Notes: generated from the sequence alone by a model not told the origin. Counted from the stretch's first letter, positions 8,601 through 18,768 are shown. The stretch is 61,216 nucleotides of DNA from Myxococcota bacterium (GCA_030065855.1 JASJCT010000039.1:1-61216), one strand, 5' to 3'. Numbers and translations are program-made.

Positions 8601-11393
8601 ATGAAAGGCCCGTTATCTATTTCACTGCCGAAAAAATACGACCCCACCGCCATTGAGCGGGAGATCTACCGTTTTTGGGAGCAAGCCGGATGCTTTGTAG
8701 CTGCGGAAACGTCGGACAAGCCGGCCTATTGTATTGTGTTGCCGCCCCCGAACGTAACCGGTGCGCTGCACATGGGCCATGCGCTCATCGTCGCTATCCA
8801 GGACCTCCTGATCCGCTGGCGGCGCATGCAAGGACACAATACCCTGTGGCTGCCCGGCACAGACCACGCCGGGATTGCGACCCAAATGGTGGTGGAACGC
8901 CAGCTGCGAAACGAGGGCAAGAGCCGACACGACTTGGGTCGGGAAAAGTTTCTCGAGCGCGTATGGGAATGGAAGACCGCGTACGGGGGCCGCATCACCG
9001 AGCAGCACAAGCGACTGGGCGCCTCCCTGGATTGGACCCGAGAGCGGTTCACCATGGACGAGGGCCTCTCGCGAGCGGTGCGCGAGGCATTTGTCCGCCT
9101 ATACGAGGCGGGCAAGATCTCCAGAGACAAACGGCTCATCAACTGGTGCACCTCCTGCCGCACAGCCCTGTCTGATGTGGAAGTGGACCGGGACGAACCC
9201 GAAACATCAGAGCTGTGGTCTTTTGCCTATCCCCTAACGGGCGGTGGAGAGATCGTCGTGGCCACCACCCGGCCCGAGACCATGCTGGGGGATACAGCAG
9301 TGGTGGTCCACCCGGATGATGTCCGATATAAAGATCTGATCGGCAAAATGATATCCCACCCCTTCCAGGAGCGGTCCTTTCCAGTGGTTGCAGACGATAT
9401 CCTCGCCGATCCCGAACTCGGCACCGGTGCTGTCAAAGTCACCCCCGCCCACGATCCCAACGATTTTGAGTGCGGCGCCCGCCATCAATTGGATTTTATC
9501 GACATTTTCAATGATGACGGCACGGTCAACGACAACGGCACCCCCTTTGCCGGCCTCGATCGGTTTGAGGCCCGGGAAAAGGTCAAACAGGCCCTTACCG
9601 AGATGGGGCTGTTTCGGGGTCGACAGGATCACGCATACGCCCCGGGTCGCTGCTCCAGGTGCCGTTCCGTGGTAGAACCCAAGCTGTCGACCCAGTGGTT
9701 CGTGGATACGGGAGATATGGCAGAAGCAGCCATGCAAGCGGTTCGGGACGATGAAACCAAATTCGTGCCCAAGCACCAGGAACACCGCTACTTTGAATGG
9801 CTCGAAAAGAAGTTGCCATGGTGCATCTCCCGTCAGCTCTGGTGGGGCCACCGCATTCCAGCCTGGTACTGCGATGCCTGCGAAGGCATCACCGTGTCGC
9901 GCACTGACCCGACCGCCTGCCAAACATGCGGGTCCAGCGAGATTCATCAGGATGAGGACGTCCTGGACACCTGGTTCTCCTCGGCCCTGTGGCCTTTCTC
10001 CACCCTGGGGTGGCCTGATGACACGGCGGATTTGTCCACGTTCTATCCCACATCTGTGCTCGAGACCGGGTATGACATCACCACCTTTTGGGTTTCCCGC
10101 ATGATGATCATGGGGCTCGCGCTGATGGGGGAAAAGCCATTTCACCACGTGTTGCTCCACCCTATGATTCGCGACCAAGACGGCAACAAGATGTCAAAAT
10201 CACGGGGAAATGTGATTGATCCCCTGGATGTTATCGAGGGCATATCCCTCAAAGATCTGCTGGACAAGACACGGGGCTACACCCTGCCCCAGGCGGAAAT
10301 CGAACGGGCTGAGGCGTATCAGAGCAAACATTTCCCACAGGGATTTCCCGCCTGTGGCACAGACGCCCTCAGGTTTACCCTTGCGGCCTACACTGGCCAA
10401 GACCAGGATATTCGGTTCTCCGTGGACCGGGTGGCTGGGTATCGAAAATTCGGCAACAAAATTTGGCAAGCCGTGGTGGGATTTGCCCTGCCCCATCTAG
10501 AGGGTTTAGACGTCGCCGACAGCGTGCCCGAGCCGATGACCCTGGCGGATCGATGGATCCTTTCGCGGACTGCAAGCGTTGCAGCCGAGGTCGGCCAGGG
10601 GCTCGAGACATTCCGGGTCGGGGATGTGACCCAAGTCCTGTACCATTTCTTTTGGGATGAGCTGTGCAGTTGGTACATCGAGTTTATCAAACCGGTTTTT
10701 ACCGACGGCGATGGGGCGGCCAAGGTTGCGGGCAAACACGTGCTCAGGCACGTGCTCGACGTTTCCCTGAGGCTCTTACACCCCTTCATGCCGTTTATTA
10801 CCGAGGCGTTATGGCAGGTGTTGCACAAGCCACAAGGCGAACCTGAGAGCATTGCCATTGCGCCTTTTCCCACTGCATCGGACGGGCGCCCAGACAAAGA
10901 GAGCGAGGATCAAGCCTCACGCCTCATGGGGATTATCAGCGCGGTGCGCGGCATTCGCGCGGACTACAACGTGGCACCTGCTACTGCCATACCGATCGCC
11001 GTCTACACCGATGATGCTGCTCTCAAGACCGTCCTAGATGAAAACAACCCCCTCATCGCCTCATTGGCGCGCGTCGATGCCGTGGATATTGCGCCACACG
11101 GCGCGCCCCGAATGACAGGTGCGGCCATGGCCGCGGTTTCAGGGGCTGAGGTATTGGTACCGCTCAAGGGCATTGTGGATATCGGTGCGGAACGGGCCAG
11201 ACTGTTAAAGGAAAAGGAAAAGACAGCGAAAACCATTGCTGGAATTACGAAAAAGCTCGAAAATAAAGGGTTTTTGAATAATGCGCCCGAGGCAATCGTC
11301 GCCAAGGAGAGAGAGAAACAACAGGAAAACAGCGCGCTTCTCGTAAAAATCGAGGAAGCGCTCGACCGACTCAAAGAGGTAGAAACAAGATGA
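8601..11393 (+). CDS. valS: Valyl-tRNA synthetase
   Basis: Charges tRNA-Val with valine; class Ia synthetase. Starting at the ATG at 8601 (GGAGA nearby) gives 930 residues, usual for ValS; an in-frame ATG at 8577 lacks a ribosome site. Visible features are the HIGH-type motif in PPNVTGALHMGHA, the editing (CP1) region with TTRPETMLGDTA, the KMSKS loop NKMSKSRGN, the anticodon-binding helical domain and a C-terminal coiled coil (LLKEKEKTAKTIAGITKKLE). The stop overlaps the start of the downstream lipoprotein gene (ATGA), so the two are probably cotranscribed. Confidence 0.96.
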   Translation: MKGPLSISLPKKYDPTAIEREIYRFWEQAGCFVAAETSDKPAYCIVLPPPNVTGALHMGHALIVAIQDLLIRWRRMQGHNTLWLPGTDHAGIATQMVVERQLRNEGKSRHDLGREKFLERVWEWKTAYGGRITEQHKRLGASLDWTRERFTMDEGLSRAVREAFVRLYEAGKISRDKRLINWCTSCRTALSDVEVDRDEPETSELWSFAYPLTGGGEIVVATTRPETMLGDTAVVVHPDDVRYKDLIGKMISHPFQERSFPVVADDILADPELGTGAVKVTPAHDPNDFECGARHQLDFIDIFNDDGTVNDNGTPFAGLDRFEAREKVKQALTEMGLFRGRQDHAYAPGRCSRCRSVVEPKLSTQWFVDTGDMAEAAMQAVRDDETKFVPKHQEHRYFEWLEKKLPWCISRQLWWGHRIPAWYCDACEGITVSRTDPTACQTCGSSEIHQDEDVLDTWFSSALWPFSTLGWPDDTADLSTFYPTSVLETGYDITTFWVSRMMIMGLALMGEKPFHHVLLHPMIRDQDGNKMSKSRGNVIDPLDVIEGISLKDLLDKTRGYTLPQAEIERAEAYQSKHFPQGFPACGTDALRFTLAAYTGQDQDIRFSVDRVAGYRKFGNKIWQAVVGFALPHLEGLDVADSVPEPMTLADRWILSRTASVAAEVGQGLETFRVGDVTQVLYHFFWDELCSWYIEFIKPVFTDGDGAAKVAGKHVLRHVLDVSLRLLHPFMPFITEALWQVLHKPQGEPESIAIAPFPTASDGRPDKESEDQASRLMGIISAVRGIRADYNVAPATAIPIAVYTDDAALKTVLDENNPLIASLARVDAVDIAPHGAPRMTGAAMAAVSGAEVLVPLKGIVDIGAERARLLKEKEKTAKTIAGITKKLENKGFLNNAPEAIVAKEREKQQENSALLVKIEEALDRLKEVETR

Positions 11394-12247
11394 TGGCCCT
11401 CAGACACGTCAACCTGCCTTACGTCCTATTGAGCTTCCTCTTTATCGGTTGCGGCGGCGCACAGATCAGAGAAGGGGCGGACCCATTGGCGCTACTGAGG
11501 CAAGGACGTTTTGCAGAAGCGCGATCCGTGGCTGAGCATCGAGGCGTGGCAGATCCCACAATGAGAGCTGTGGTCGCGCTAAGCCTGGTCGCTGAAACGC
11601 CCAAGCCCTCGCGGGGAGCCAAGGCCGTGGTCGCCCTTGCTGAAGGAACCAACGAGATCGGCGCGGCTGCGGCTGCCGTGGAAATGCTAGATCTCGCATT
11701 TACCATAGAGAAACCCATCTCCACTGAAGCTGCCATGCTCATCTCAGAGGCCGCACTTGGTTCTGTTGGTTATGGCCCCTTAAAAGCCGAGACAGTGCCG
11801 TCCCTCCCGCCGGGCATGGCGAGTCGTGCCCTTGGCACGGCTGTTTTGGAGCGGGTGTTTTTCGCCCTCGATGGATCGAACGCTGCCGTTGATTTGAACA
11901 GATTGCTCACTATCTGGAACAGCTGTTTCACCTTGGGGGGTGGATCCGCTGCTGCCGAAGATGAGGTCCAAGCATGGCGACTGTTCCGCAGCATTGGGGG
12001 ATTGGCTGTTATTGTCGAGGGCGTTGCGCCGGATTCAGATTTGTCTAAGGTGTTGCTCGCTGCCGCGGTTGCGGTTGTCGAGAGCAATCCAAACATCGCC
12101 ATTGCTGCGCGGTGCGATTTGGCCTCCCCGTTTGACCAGCTCAAGATGGCTGTGGCCCATAATCGCAATCTCTTGGGTCGCCTTGAAGGCGCTGTGGTCG
12201 CCGCCACCGGATGCACCCGGGGCACCTATGCCCCTGAAGTTAGGTAG
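11390..12247 (+). CDS. Putative lipoprotein, unknown function
   Basis: A 285-residue protein, not recognised. The N-terminus has a signal peptide ending in a lipobox, LFIGC, with Cys about residue 22, so it is probably a membrane-anchored lipoprotein. The rest is alanine-rich and helical, with a repeat-like pattern (RQGRFAEARSVAEHRG...) reminiscent of TPR or HEAT helices. Its start overlaps the valS stop by 4 bp. Its 3' end overlaps the convergent saccharopine dehydrogenase gene by 8 bp. No catalytic motif is visible. Confidence 0.7.
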   Translation: MMALRHVNLPYVLLSFLFIGCGGAQIREGADPLALLRQGRFAEARSVAEHRGVADPTMRAVVALSLVAETPKPSRGAKAVVALAEGTNEIGAAAAAVEMLDLAFTIEKPISTEAAMLISEAALGSVGYGPLKAETVPSLPPGMASRALGTAVLERVFFALDGSNAAVDLNRLLTIWNSCFTLGGGSAAAEDEVQAWRLFRSIGGLAVIVEGVAPDSDLSKVLLAAAVAVVESNPNIAIAARCDLASPFDQLKMAVAHNRNLLGRLEGAVVAATGCTRGTYAPEVR

Positions 12248-13568
12248 CCCTTTTTGAACTGACTGTCCGTTCCTTACATACGATATTGTGGGTGGCGAGC
12301 TCGTCGAGGATGGGGGTATAGACGTCGGCTGCTATGGGCGCAATAATGCCGCGGCTGGTGATGACACCCCGGGCGATCATCTTTGTGGCAATGGCCAGGG
12401 GCAGGGATACGGTTCGGGCCATGGCGCTGTCGCCACCTGGAATGCCATAATCCACCAGGGTGGCAGCGACCGTTTCTACCCGGTCCGGGTACTGGATGAG
12501 GAACGCGTGCTGCAGGACAATCATATCCCGCTCCTCAGGCTTGAAGGGGCATTTTTCGAGCAGTCGCGCTGCCATGACGTCGATATTGCCCCCTTTGGTG
12601 ATGGGGATGGGCTTATCCTTGAACATGCCCAGCCATTCCAGGGCGGCGATGGTTCGGGCGTCTTCTTGTAAGTCGGTTTCCAGAGCCAGGCCCGCGGCAA
12701 TATTCCCGGCGCCGTTTACAAATCCCTGCATAAACCGTTGATATGTAAGTTTCTTAAGATCACGGCGCTGATTTTGGTTTAAGAGGCCGAGCTGCACCCA
12801 GTGGTACCAGACCTCGCAATGGTGGAGATGTCGCAGCGTGCCTCGGAACATGGTTTGTACACCTGCTAGCCCGTACATATCGATGTACGGCAGGGCGTCC
12901 CGGTTTGGATATCCTTCGAATGTGCCGACCCCCTCAACTCGTACCATCTCTGGATGCTTGAAAAGCTCGCGACCCGGGACATCAATTACCTCTCCGTCCT
13001 TGAGATAGCGCGCGTCCGCAGTGGCAGCTGCCAGGACCCCCCGGGGCGCCCAGGAAAACTTGTATCCAATCGGGTTGTCGTTCGCCTCTGGCGCCGGCAG
13101 TCCACCGCAGTAAGAGCGAAACGAAATGATGCTACCGCCGCTGCGCGCTGCAGTGTGGATAGTGCGCATGGCAGTCATGTGATCTATCCCGGGGTCGACA
13201 CCGCATTCGTTGACAAAGGTCAAATCCAATGCTTTGGCTTCGGTATCGAGCGCGGCCATTTCCGGACTGATGTAGGACGCGGTGGCCATGTGCTTTTTGT
13301 GTTTGAGGCAAGCCTTCGCGACCTTGACGTGCTCCGTGGCAGGGAGAAGAGAGACAGTCACATCACATTGGGAGACGAGCTGTTCGAGGGCTGCATTATC
13401 CTTGACGTCGAGTGCAACAGCGCACGCATTGGACCGCCCTGCGGCAAGGGCCTCGGCTTGGGAGACAATGAGATCCGCGATGGTTACTCGGCATCCCTGC
13501 CAAGCGGTTAGATATTTCACCAACGGCCCAGCCACAAAGCCAGCTCCGAGAACGAGGATATGCTTCAT
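12240..13568 (-). CDS. Saccharopine dehydrogenase (glutamate-forming type)
   Basis: A 442-residue NAD(P)-dependent dehydrogenase. The N-terminal Rossmann motif is HILVLGAGFVAGPLV (residues 3-17), and a conserved NECGVDPGIDHM block lies near 135-146. This matches the saccharopine dehydrogenase (Lys9/AASS C-terminal) family, which splits saccharopine into glutamate and alpha-aminoadipate semialdehyde. The upstream gene, 4 bp away, is the matching lysine-ketoglutarate reductase. Together they make a complete saccharopine route for lysine breakdown. Direction (degradation) is inferred from pairing with an LKR-like partner. Homospermidine-synthase-type members of the superfamily are a weaker alternative. 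Confidence 0.85.
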   Translation of the reverse strand: MKHILVLGAGFVAGPLVKYLTAWQGCRVTIADLIVSQAEALAAGRSNACAVALDVKDNAALEQLVSQCDVTVSLLPATEHVKVAKACLKHKKHMATASYISPEMAALDTEAKALDLTFVNECGVDPGIDHMTAMRTIHTAARSGGSIISFRSYCGGLPAPEANDNPIGYKFSWAPRGVLAAATADARYLKDGEVIDVPGRELFKHPEMVRVEGVGTFEGYPNRDALPYIDMYGLAGVQTMFRGTLRHLHHCEVWYHWVQLGLLNQNQRRDLKKLTYQRFMQGFVNGAGNIAAGLALETDLQEDARTIAALEWLGMFKDKPIPITKGGNIDVMAARLLEKCPFKPEERDMIVLQHAFLIQYPDRVETVAATLVDYGIPGGDSAMARTVSLPLAIATKMIARGVITSRGIIAPIAADVYTPILDELATHNIVCKERTVSSKRAT

Positions 13569-13572
13569 GTGA

Positions 13573-14889
13573 TCACCCCTTGCTCACAAAATCCCACATG
13601 TAATTATAGTCGGCGGTGAATTTACCCTGCCATAAAATAATGGCACGTTTAATGGGTTTAGGCAGGTCAGCCTTTCCAAAAGATCCCTTTAAGTCAACGC
13701 GAGATAGGTCTGGAATAAAGGGTGTCAATGCTCGGCTGAACGCAGCTGATGCTTCTTTTGGGAATTCGGCCGGCAAGTTGTACACTGCCATGACGGCAAT
13801 CCCCGGCCCGTCAAATCCGTCTGAAGCAGTGTGCGTGAGTGGATTGTAAATATAGACGGGGTTTCCAGGATCAGTATCCCGAACCGTACAGGCGAGAGAC
13901 CCGTTCACATCGCACGAAATATCCCCCACTGCGATGAGGCGCGGCTTTGCAGTATTGGTAAAGAGCCGCTTCAACTGACCTGCGTCCGCCAGTTTTGGGT
14001 ACTTCTGCTCCCAATAAATACAATTCACGATAACACTCAACAGCTGGAGCTGAGGCTCGAATATGGATGCATACCGCTCGGGTTGCCCATAGTATTCCAG
14101 CAGGTCAAATGATTTGGACTGGTCCCGTGGCTGGACCATGTCCATTTCCCGAAAAACGACTTTTACGAGTTGGTTTCGCAAGTCTTTGTTGGCTGCGACA
14201 AAGGCAGCTAGATCACCGGGCGCTACTTCTGTATGGGGCAAGCGGTCAAAGATCTCCTGTGCCCCTTGGGAGACATTGCCGTATCCGGTAAAGCCGACCA
14301 CCAAGGGGGCGATGGCTTGGGGGATGCCCACCTGCCTGATGCGATCGCCAACACTAGTAACAGCCGCCTTTGCCGCTTCGAGATCCGCGTATTGATGCGC
14401 GGGTCGAAGATGGTCAAACGGCCCCTCGATGCCCTGCGCGCGGAGCCGTTTACCCAGTGTCCACAGGGTGTTTATCATACCGGCCAATCCAGCGAATCGA
14501 CCAAAAAAGATAAGCCGTCGGCCGATATCGTCCCTCACCAGTTCGTAATCCAAAAGGGTGCATTTCTTCTCAACAAGGGCGCGGAGCATATCCATGTTGT
14601 AGGACTGACCTTTGATCGTATGGGAAAAGAACATATACGCGGCACCCGGTCTGAAGTAATCAAGCGGCATCTCCTTCACACCTAAAATGACCTCGCAATC
14701 CCCTACATCGTCAGTAACGCGTGCCTTTGCGTTTTCGTAGGCACTGTCGTCAAATACGCGCCCTTGAAAGCGTTCGACGCGGATATCAATGTTCTTTTCC
14801 ACCAGGCCGGCGGCATCTTCAGGCGTAATGGGAACCCTGCGCTCCCAATCGTTCTTGTCTTCCCGGCGTATACCAACGCGATTAGCCAT
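13573..14889 (-). CDS. Lysine-ketoglutarate reductase (LKR-type)
   Basis: A 438-residue protein related to alanine dehydrogenase/saccharopine dehydrogenase N-domains. The start MANRVGIRREDKNDWERRVP matches the N-terminus of the LKR half of eukaryotic AASS. GYGNVSQGAQEIF in the middle is the nucleotide-binding region. The ATG at 14889 is preceded by GAGG; a GTG 15 bp further upstream is less likely. It would condense lysine with 2-oxoglutarate to saccharopine, feeding the downstream dehydrogenase gene (3 bp away). In animals and plants both are fused in one polypeptide; here they are split. Confidence 0.85.
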   Translation of the reverse strand: MANRVGIRREDKNDWERRVPITPEDAAGLVEKNIDIRVERFQGRVFDDSAYENAKARVTDDVGDCEVILGVKEMPLDYFRPGAAYMFFSHTIKGQSYNMDMLRALVEKKCTLLDYELVRDDIGRRLIFFGRFAGLAGMINTLWTLGKRLRAQGIEGPFDHLRPAHQYADLEAAKAAVTSVGDRIRQVGIPQAIAPLVVGFTGYGNVSQGAQEIFDRLPHTEVAPGDLAAFVAANKDLRNQLVKVVFREMDMVQPRDQSKSFDLLEYYGQPERYASIFEPQLQLLSVIVNCIYWEQKYPKLADAGQLKRLFTNTAKPRLIAVGDISCDVNGSLACTVRDTDPGNPVYIYNPLTHTASDGFDGPGIAVMAVYNLPAEFPKEASAAFSRALTPFIPDLSRVDLKGSFGKADLPKPIKRAIILWQGKFTADYNYMWDFVSKG

Positions 14890-15093
14890 TTTTACCTCGT
14901 ACACAAAGATCTACTTAAGTGTAGCTCCTACCTGGTCCACCTCACAGAATCAAGCAGTAAGATTTTTTTCTCGCAAACCCAATTTCCGGGTCTTTTTTTG
15001 AGGGTGTTTTCCAAAAGGACCTGAGTTGCTTCGGATAGCGCGGGTCTGGTATTGTTTTTAGAGAATGTCGAGTCGTTATTTGGGGAGCACCAC

Positions 15094-16815
15094 ATGGCTG
15101 AACAGTGGGGCAAATACCACTTGAGCAGACGCATCGCCCGCGGGGGCATGGCAGAAGTATTTAAAGCGGACAAGGTGGGGCTGGCCGGTTTCGTAAAGCC
15201 GGTCTGCCTCAAGCGCATTCGTCCAGAATTTTCCGATGATCCCGAGTTTGTGGCCATGTTCAAGCGAGAGGCCCGTATCGCTGCAACGCTCCATCACCCG
15301 AATATTGTTCAAGTATTTGATTTCGATAGCCACGACGGTCAGCTTTTCCTAGCCATGGAGTTCGTCGATGGGCTCGACTTGCAAGATACTCTCGTCGCAA
15401 CAGCTCGGATCGGCCTCAGACTGCCCCTTGAATTTGTGATGCGGGTGATGCATGGTCTTCTCGCCGCACTCAGCCACGCCCACCAGCAGCAGATGGGCAA
15501 TGCACTGCAGCCGGTAGTGCACCGGGACGTATCCCCCCACAACCTGCTCATCTCCACAGGCGGTAACGTTAAGCTCACGGATTTTGGCATCGCTAAGGTG
15601 CGCGGCCTTTCCCAGGCAACGCGAGCCGGCATGATCAAGGGGAAGCTTGCATATCTATCGCCTGAGCAGGCGCGGGGAGAAGAGATCGACCACAGGTCTG
15701 ATCTGTTCAGCGCGGGATTGTTGCTCTATGAAATGCTGCTTGGCCGGCGCCTTTTTCGGGGAAAAAGCGAGGCTGAAATCATATCCCAAGTACTGAAAGT
15801 AGGGCCGCCTGAGATGAAGGGTATTTCCAGGCCGCTGACCGTCATTACACAAAAGCTCCTCGCATGGGATCCTCAAGACCGATACCAGAGTGCCCAGACG
15901 ACCCTGGAAGCGCTGCAGCGCACCGAGTTAGAGGCGTGTAGCGAACGGACGGCAAGTGAGTTGGTTTGCCAGCTGATATCATTGGGACTGCACGATGCAT
16001 CTGCGACCGGAGATAGGCTTAAAGCACCAGTGGCAGGCCGGGATGAACCAGAGGTCGCCGATGCAGTTGCCGATCCACCCGTAGCAGTGCCAGCATCAAA
16101 TGATCGGCCGAAAACGCTGATCTATCATGAAAAATCGGATAGCGATGATCTGGATCGGGTCGAGGAACACCAGGCGCCCCCCTTGGGACAGATGCGCCAG
16201 TCCGATAACATCCCGCTACCTGAGGTAACCGAGCCCCGCAGCGCCATCCGTCCGGCGTGGCTATGGGCAGGGGCGTTCTTCGTTCTCGCCGTTGCCCTGG
16301 GTCTCTGGATGTTGATCGGTCGTGGTGAGAGCCATGATACAGCGGCGCTGGCCACCAGCCTAAATAATGATACTAAGGATTTTGAAGATACCATTGCCGC
16401 ACCAGCACCCGATACCCAGCCGTCTGTCGTCCACCTGGCAGATCCTTTGTCCCAAGGGGAAGTCGATACCCGGGACCAAACCGCTTCATTGGCAGTATCC
16501 GAGGATGATATGCAAGGCGATCCCACTTTCCCCCCTCAGCCCAGCGGTGCAGGTAGTAAGGGCAGCACGGGTAGCACTGGGATGGGATCCATTCAAATCA
16601 ACGTGCGTCCATGGGCGAGGATTCAAATTAACGGCCTCGATAAGGGGTCGACACCGCTTAAGAAAATACAGTTAAAAGCAGGTATCCACAGGATAACGCT
16701 TATCAATGACGAGCTCGGATATCGCAAGAGCATTTCCGTTCGAATCCGCTCCGGCAAAGTAAGCACGATAAACGAGATAATTTCTATGACCGGTGGGGGG
16801 GAGCCTAAAAAATAA
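15094..16815 (+). CDS. Ser/Thr protein kinase with PEGA domain
   Basis: A 573-residue membrane-anchored Hanks-type kinase. The ATG at 15094 has GGGGAG upstream and opens the kinase fold with YHLSRRIARGGMAEVFKA (glycine loop); the ATP lysine is in VCLKRI. The catalytic loop reads HRDVSPHN and the metal loop is DFG; both are intact. Residues 275-385 form a polar juxtamembrane linker, one transmembrane helix follows (LWAGAFFVLAVALGLWMLIG), and the extracytoplasmic end carries a PEGA domain (IQINVRPWARIQINGLDKG) near 510-570. HRDVSPxN loops are a hallmark of myxobacterial kinases. It probably senses an envelope signal; substrates are unknown. Confidence 0.92.
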   Translation: MAEQWGKYHLSRRIARGGMAEVFKADKVGLAGFVKPVCLKRIRPEFSDDPEFVAMFKREARIAATLHHPNIVQVFDFDSHDGQLFLAMEFVDGLDLQDTLVATARIGLRLPLEFVMRVMHGLLAALSHAHQQQMGNALQPVVHRDVSPHNLLISTGGNVKLTDFGIAKVRGLSQATRAGMIKGKLAYLSPEQARGEEIDHRSDLFSAGLLLYEMLLGRRLFRGKSEAEIISQVLKVGPPEMKGISRPLTVITQKLLAWDPQDRYQSAQTTLEALQRTELEACSERTASELVCQLISLGLHDASATGDRLKAPVAGRDEPEVADAVADPPVAVPASNDRPKTLIYHEKSDSDDLDRVEEHQAPPLGQMRQSDNIPLPEVTEPRSAIRPAWLWAGAFFVLAVALGLWMLIGRGESHDTAALATSLNNDTKDFEDTIAAPAPDTQPSVVHLADPLSQGEVDTRDQTASLAVSEDDMQGDPTFPPQPSGAGSKGSTGSTGMGSIQINVRPWARIQINGLDKGSTPLKKIQLKAGIHRITLINDELGYRKSISVRIRSGKVSTINEIISMTGGGEPKK

Positions 16816-16943
16816 TACCCCTTATCGGTTCCCACCCGTAACCCTGTATTTTGACCCTAAAGACATTTCCCTCTTTCCCAAACGGTTCGGTCGCGATAAC
16901 ACTTACAGAGTTGAGCTGGTTCACACAAATGGAGGAGAGTTAC

Positions 16944-17903
16944 ATGATGCCCAGGACGAAACGCTGTATACGAGCCCTGGCCCTGGTGATCGCTGTCACC
17001 GCGGTCGTGACAGCCAACGCTCAGGAGACAACTTTGGACGGTGAAGGGATCGACAGCCAAGTCCTTTGGCCCACGCCAGGACCGAGCAATTTCCCCACGG
17101 TCCAGTCGAGCGATATTGTCGGGCACAAGAATGTATCGTTTTCCGCCCTTTTCGGCTACGCCAACAAGCCCATGCCAATGCTGGAAGGCCCTGGGGGAAA
17201 GGGGTGGGCGGTCAAGCATGCATTCACCGCTGATTTTCTCTGGGCGTTCGGCATCTTTGACTATGCCCAGATTGGTCTTGCCCTACCCGTCATCCTAGAC
17301 CAAAAGGGCGTCGGTGTGACCCCAATCCAACCCGTGGGTGCGGAGGACGCCGATTATGTCCTGGCCGGGTCTGCGCTTCGCGACCTCAGGTTCAACGTCA
17401 AGGGGCGGTTTTTGGGGGGCAAGGCAGCCAATCCAGATACGCGGGGTCTTGGATTGGGCCTGGATATCGGCCTCTCCGTGCCCACGGGCGACGAACTGAA
17501 CTTTGCTGGTGACGAGGGTGCGGTGCTGTTTCCCACTGGGATCGTCGATTTCCACAAATGCATGTTTTCCGCAGCCGTTAACCTGGGTGCGCGCATCCGC
17601 TTTTCCGAGTCTGAAGCACTGGTCAAGGAAGATTTTAAGATAGGACACCAAGGCACTGCAGGTCTGGGCGTTACCGGTCATCTGCTCGATAGACGCCTGC
17701 TATTGTCCGCCGAGGGCACCGGGCTGGTGGAGATCGATGGGTTCGATCGGGTGGGCATGGAATTTCGGGGCGGTGTCGGCTATATCCCGGATGATGCCCG
17801 GGCGATCACCCTCTGGCTCGCCGGGGGAGCGTCTGCGGCAAGCGAGACATTCCTCGGCGCACCCAGGCTTCGCATGCTGGTCTCAATGACCTATGCGCCA
17901 TAG
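16944..17903 (+). CDS. Exported beta-rich outer-membrane-like protein
   Basis: A 319-residue protein of unknown function. GGAGGAGAG precedes tandem ATGs at 16944, and the first 25 residues form a clear signal peptide (ALALVIAVTAVVTANAQ). The mature part is glycine-rich with alternating hydrophobic residues (FSALFGYANKPMP, LDIGLSVPTGDELNF), as in transmembrane beta-barrels of the outer membrane. Similar proteins occur next to OmpA-type or thrombospondin-repeat proteins in myxobacteria, but no OmpA peptidoglycan-binding domain is present here. It sits 12 bp before tatD and could be cotranscribed. Confidence 0.7.
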   Translation: MMPRTKRCIRALALVIAVTAVVTANAQETTLDGEGIDSQVLWPTPGPSNFPTVQSSDIVGHKNVSFSALFGYANKPMPMLEGPGGKGWAVKHAFTADFLWAFGIFDYAQIGLALPVILDQKGVGVTPIQPVGAEDADYVLAGSALRDLRFNVKGRFLGGKAANPDTRGLGLGLDIGLSVPTGDELNFAGDEGAVLFPTGIVDFHKCMFSAAVNLGARIRFSESEALVKEDFKIGHQGTAGLGVTGHLLDRRLLLSAEGTGLVEIDGFDRVGMEFRGGVGYIPDDARAITLWLAGGASAASETFLGAPRLRMLVSMTYAP

Positions 17904-17914
17904 GGCGCGTAGAG

Positions 17915-18706
17915 ATGGATTTGTTTGATTCCCACGCCCATTTGGACATGAAAGCCTATCGCCCGGGTCAGGTCGCTGGCATGCTGGCGCGATCCTGGGA
18001 AGGCGGCCTCGTGGGCATCATGGCCATTGCCGGTGCCACGCGGGTCGGTGAATATGAAGAGACCCTCGAGATAGCCGGCACTGACGCAAGGATTTTCGCC
18101 GCTGCTGGCATCCATCCCCACACTGGATCAGGGGCCACGCCAGATGCCCTCGATAAGCTGCGGTTCGCCCTTGATCACAATCGCGTGCTGGCCCTGGGGG
18201 AGATCGGGCTCGACTACCATTACAACCACTCCCCACCCGCTGATCAGCGCCGCGCCTTTATCCGCCAACTCAGGATGGCCCATCAGGTTCAACTGCCAGT
18301 GGTCATCCATACCCGCGAAGCTGATGGGGACACTGCTGCCATCCTGAGGGACGAGGGTGCGGACGCCCTTGGCGGGGTCATCCACTGTTTTTCCTCTGGC
18401 CCTGAGTTTGCGGAAAAGGTCCTGGATTTGGGATTTTTTATCTCCTTTTCCGGTATCGTCACCTTTCCAAAGGCCGAAGCAGTGCAAGCCGTGGCACGAA
18501 CAGCACCGGACGATCGCATTCTGGCCGAAACCGATACCCCGTTTCTCTCGCCATTGCCCCACCGGGGCAAGGAGAACGAACCGGCCCGCGTCCGCCACGT
18601 GGTAGAAAAACTCGCCGAGCTCAGAGGGGTCGTACCCGAGGACCTGGCACAGACCATCCTGGAAAACACGCGCCGATGTTTTAGAATACCTGTTATTCTA
18701 GATTGA
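17915..18706 (+). CDS. tatD: TatD family metal-dependent hydrolase/DNase
   Basis: A 263-residue amidohydrolase-fold protein of the TatD/YcfH/YabD family, which act as 3'-5' exonucleases or D-aminoacyl-tRNA-related hydrolases. Metal ligands are visible: DSHAHLDM at residues 4-11, a glutamate in ALGEIGLDYHYN, VVIHTREADGDT, GGVIHCFSS, and a final ILAETDTPFLSP. All expected motifs are present. The exact cellular role differs among paralogues, so the symbol is approximate (YcfH-like is possible). Confidence 0.9.
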   Translation: MDLFDSHAHLDMKAYRPGQVAGMLARSWEGGLVGIMAIAGATRVGEYEETLEIAGTDARIFAAAGIHPHTGSGATPDALDKLRFALDHNRVLALGEIGLDYHYNHSPPADQRRAFIRQLRMAHQVQLPVVIHTREADGDTAAILRDEGADALGGVIHCFSSGPEFAEKVLDLGFFISFSGIVTFPKAEAVQAVARTAPDDRILAETDTPFLSPLPHRGKENEPARVRHVVEKLAELRGVVPEDLAQTILENTRRCFRIPVILD

Positions 18707-18768
18707 CATCCTATGCCCTAGCTACGTAGAGTTCCGAGTCTCTTCGAAAGAGGAGGCGGAGCGAAAAA

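Noticed and set aside
14960..15010. Terminator-like hairpin with T-run before kinase
   Set aside because: Only a 4-5 bp stem and it lies upstream of both diverging genes, so it would not end a transcript.
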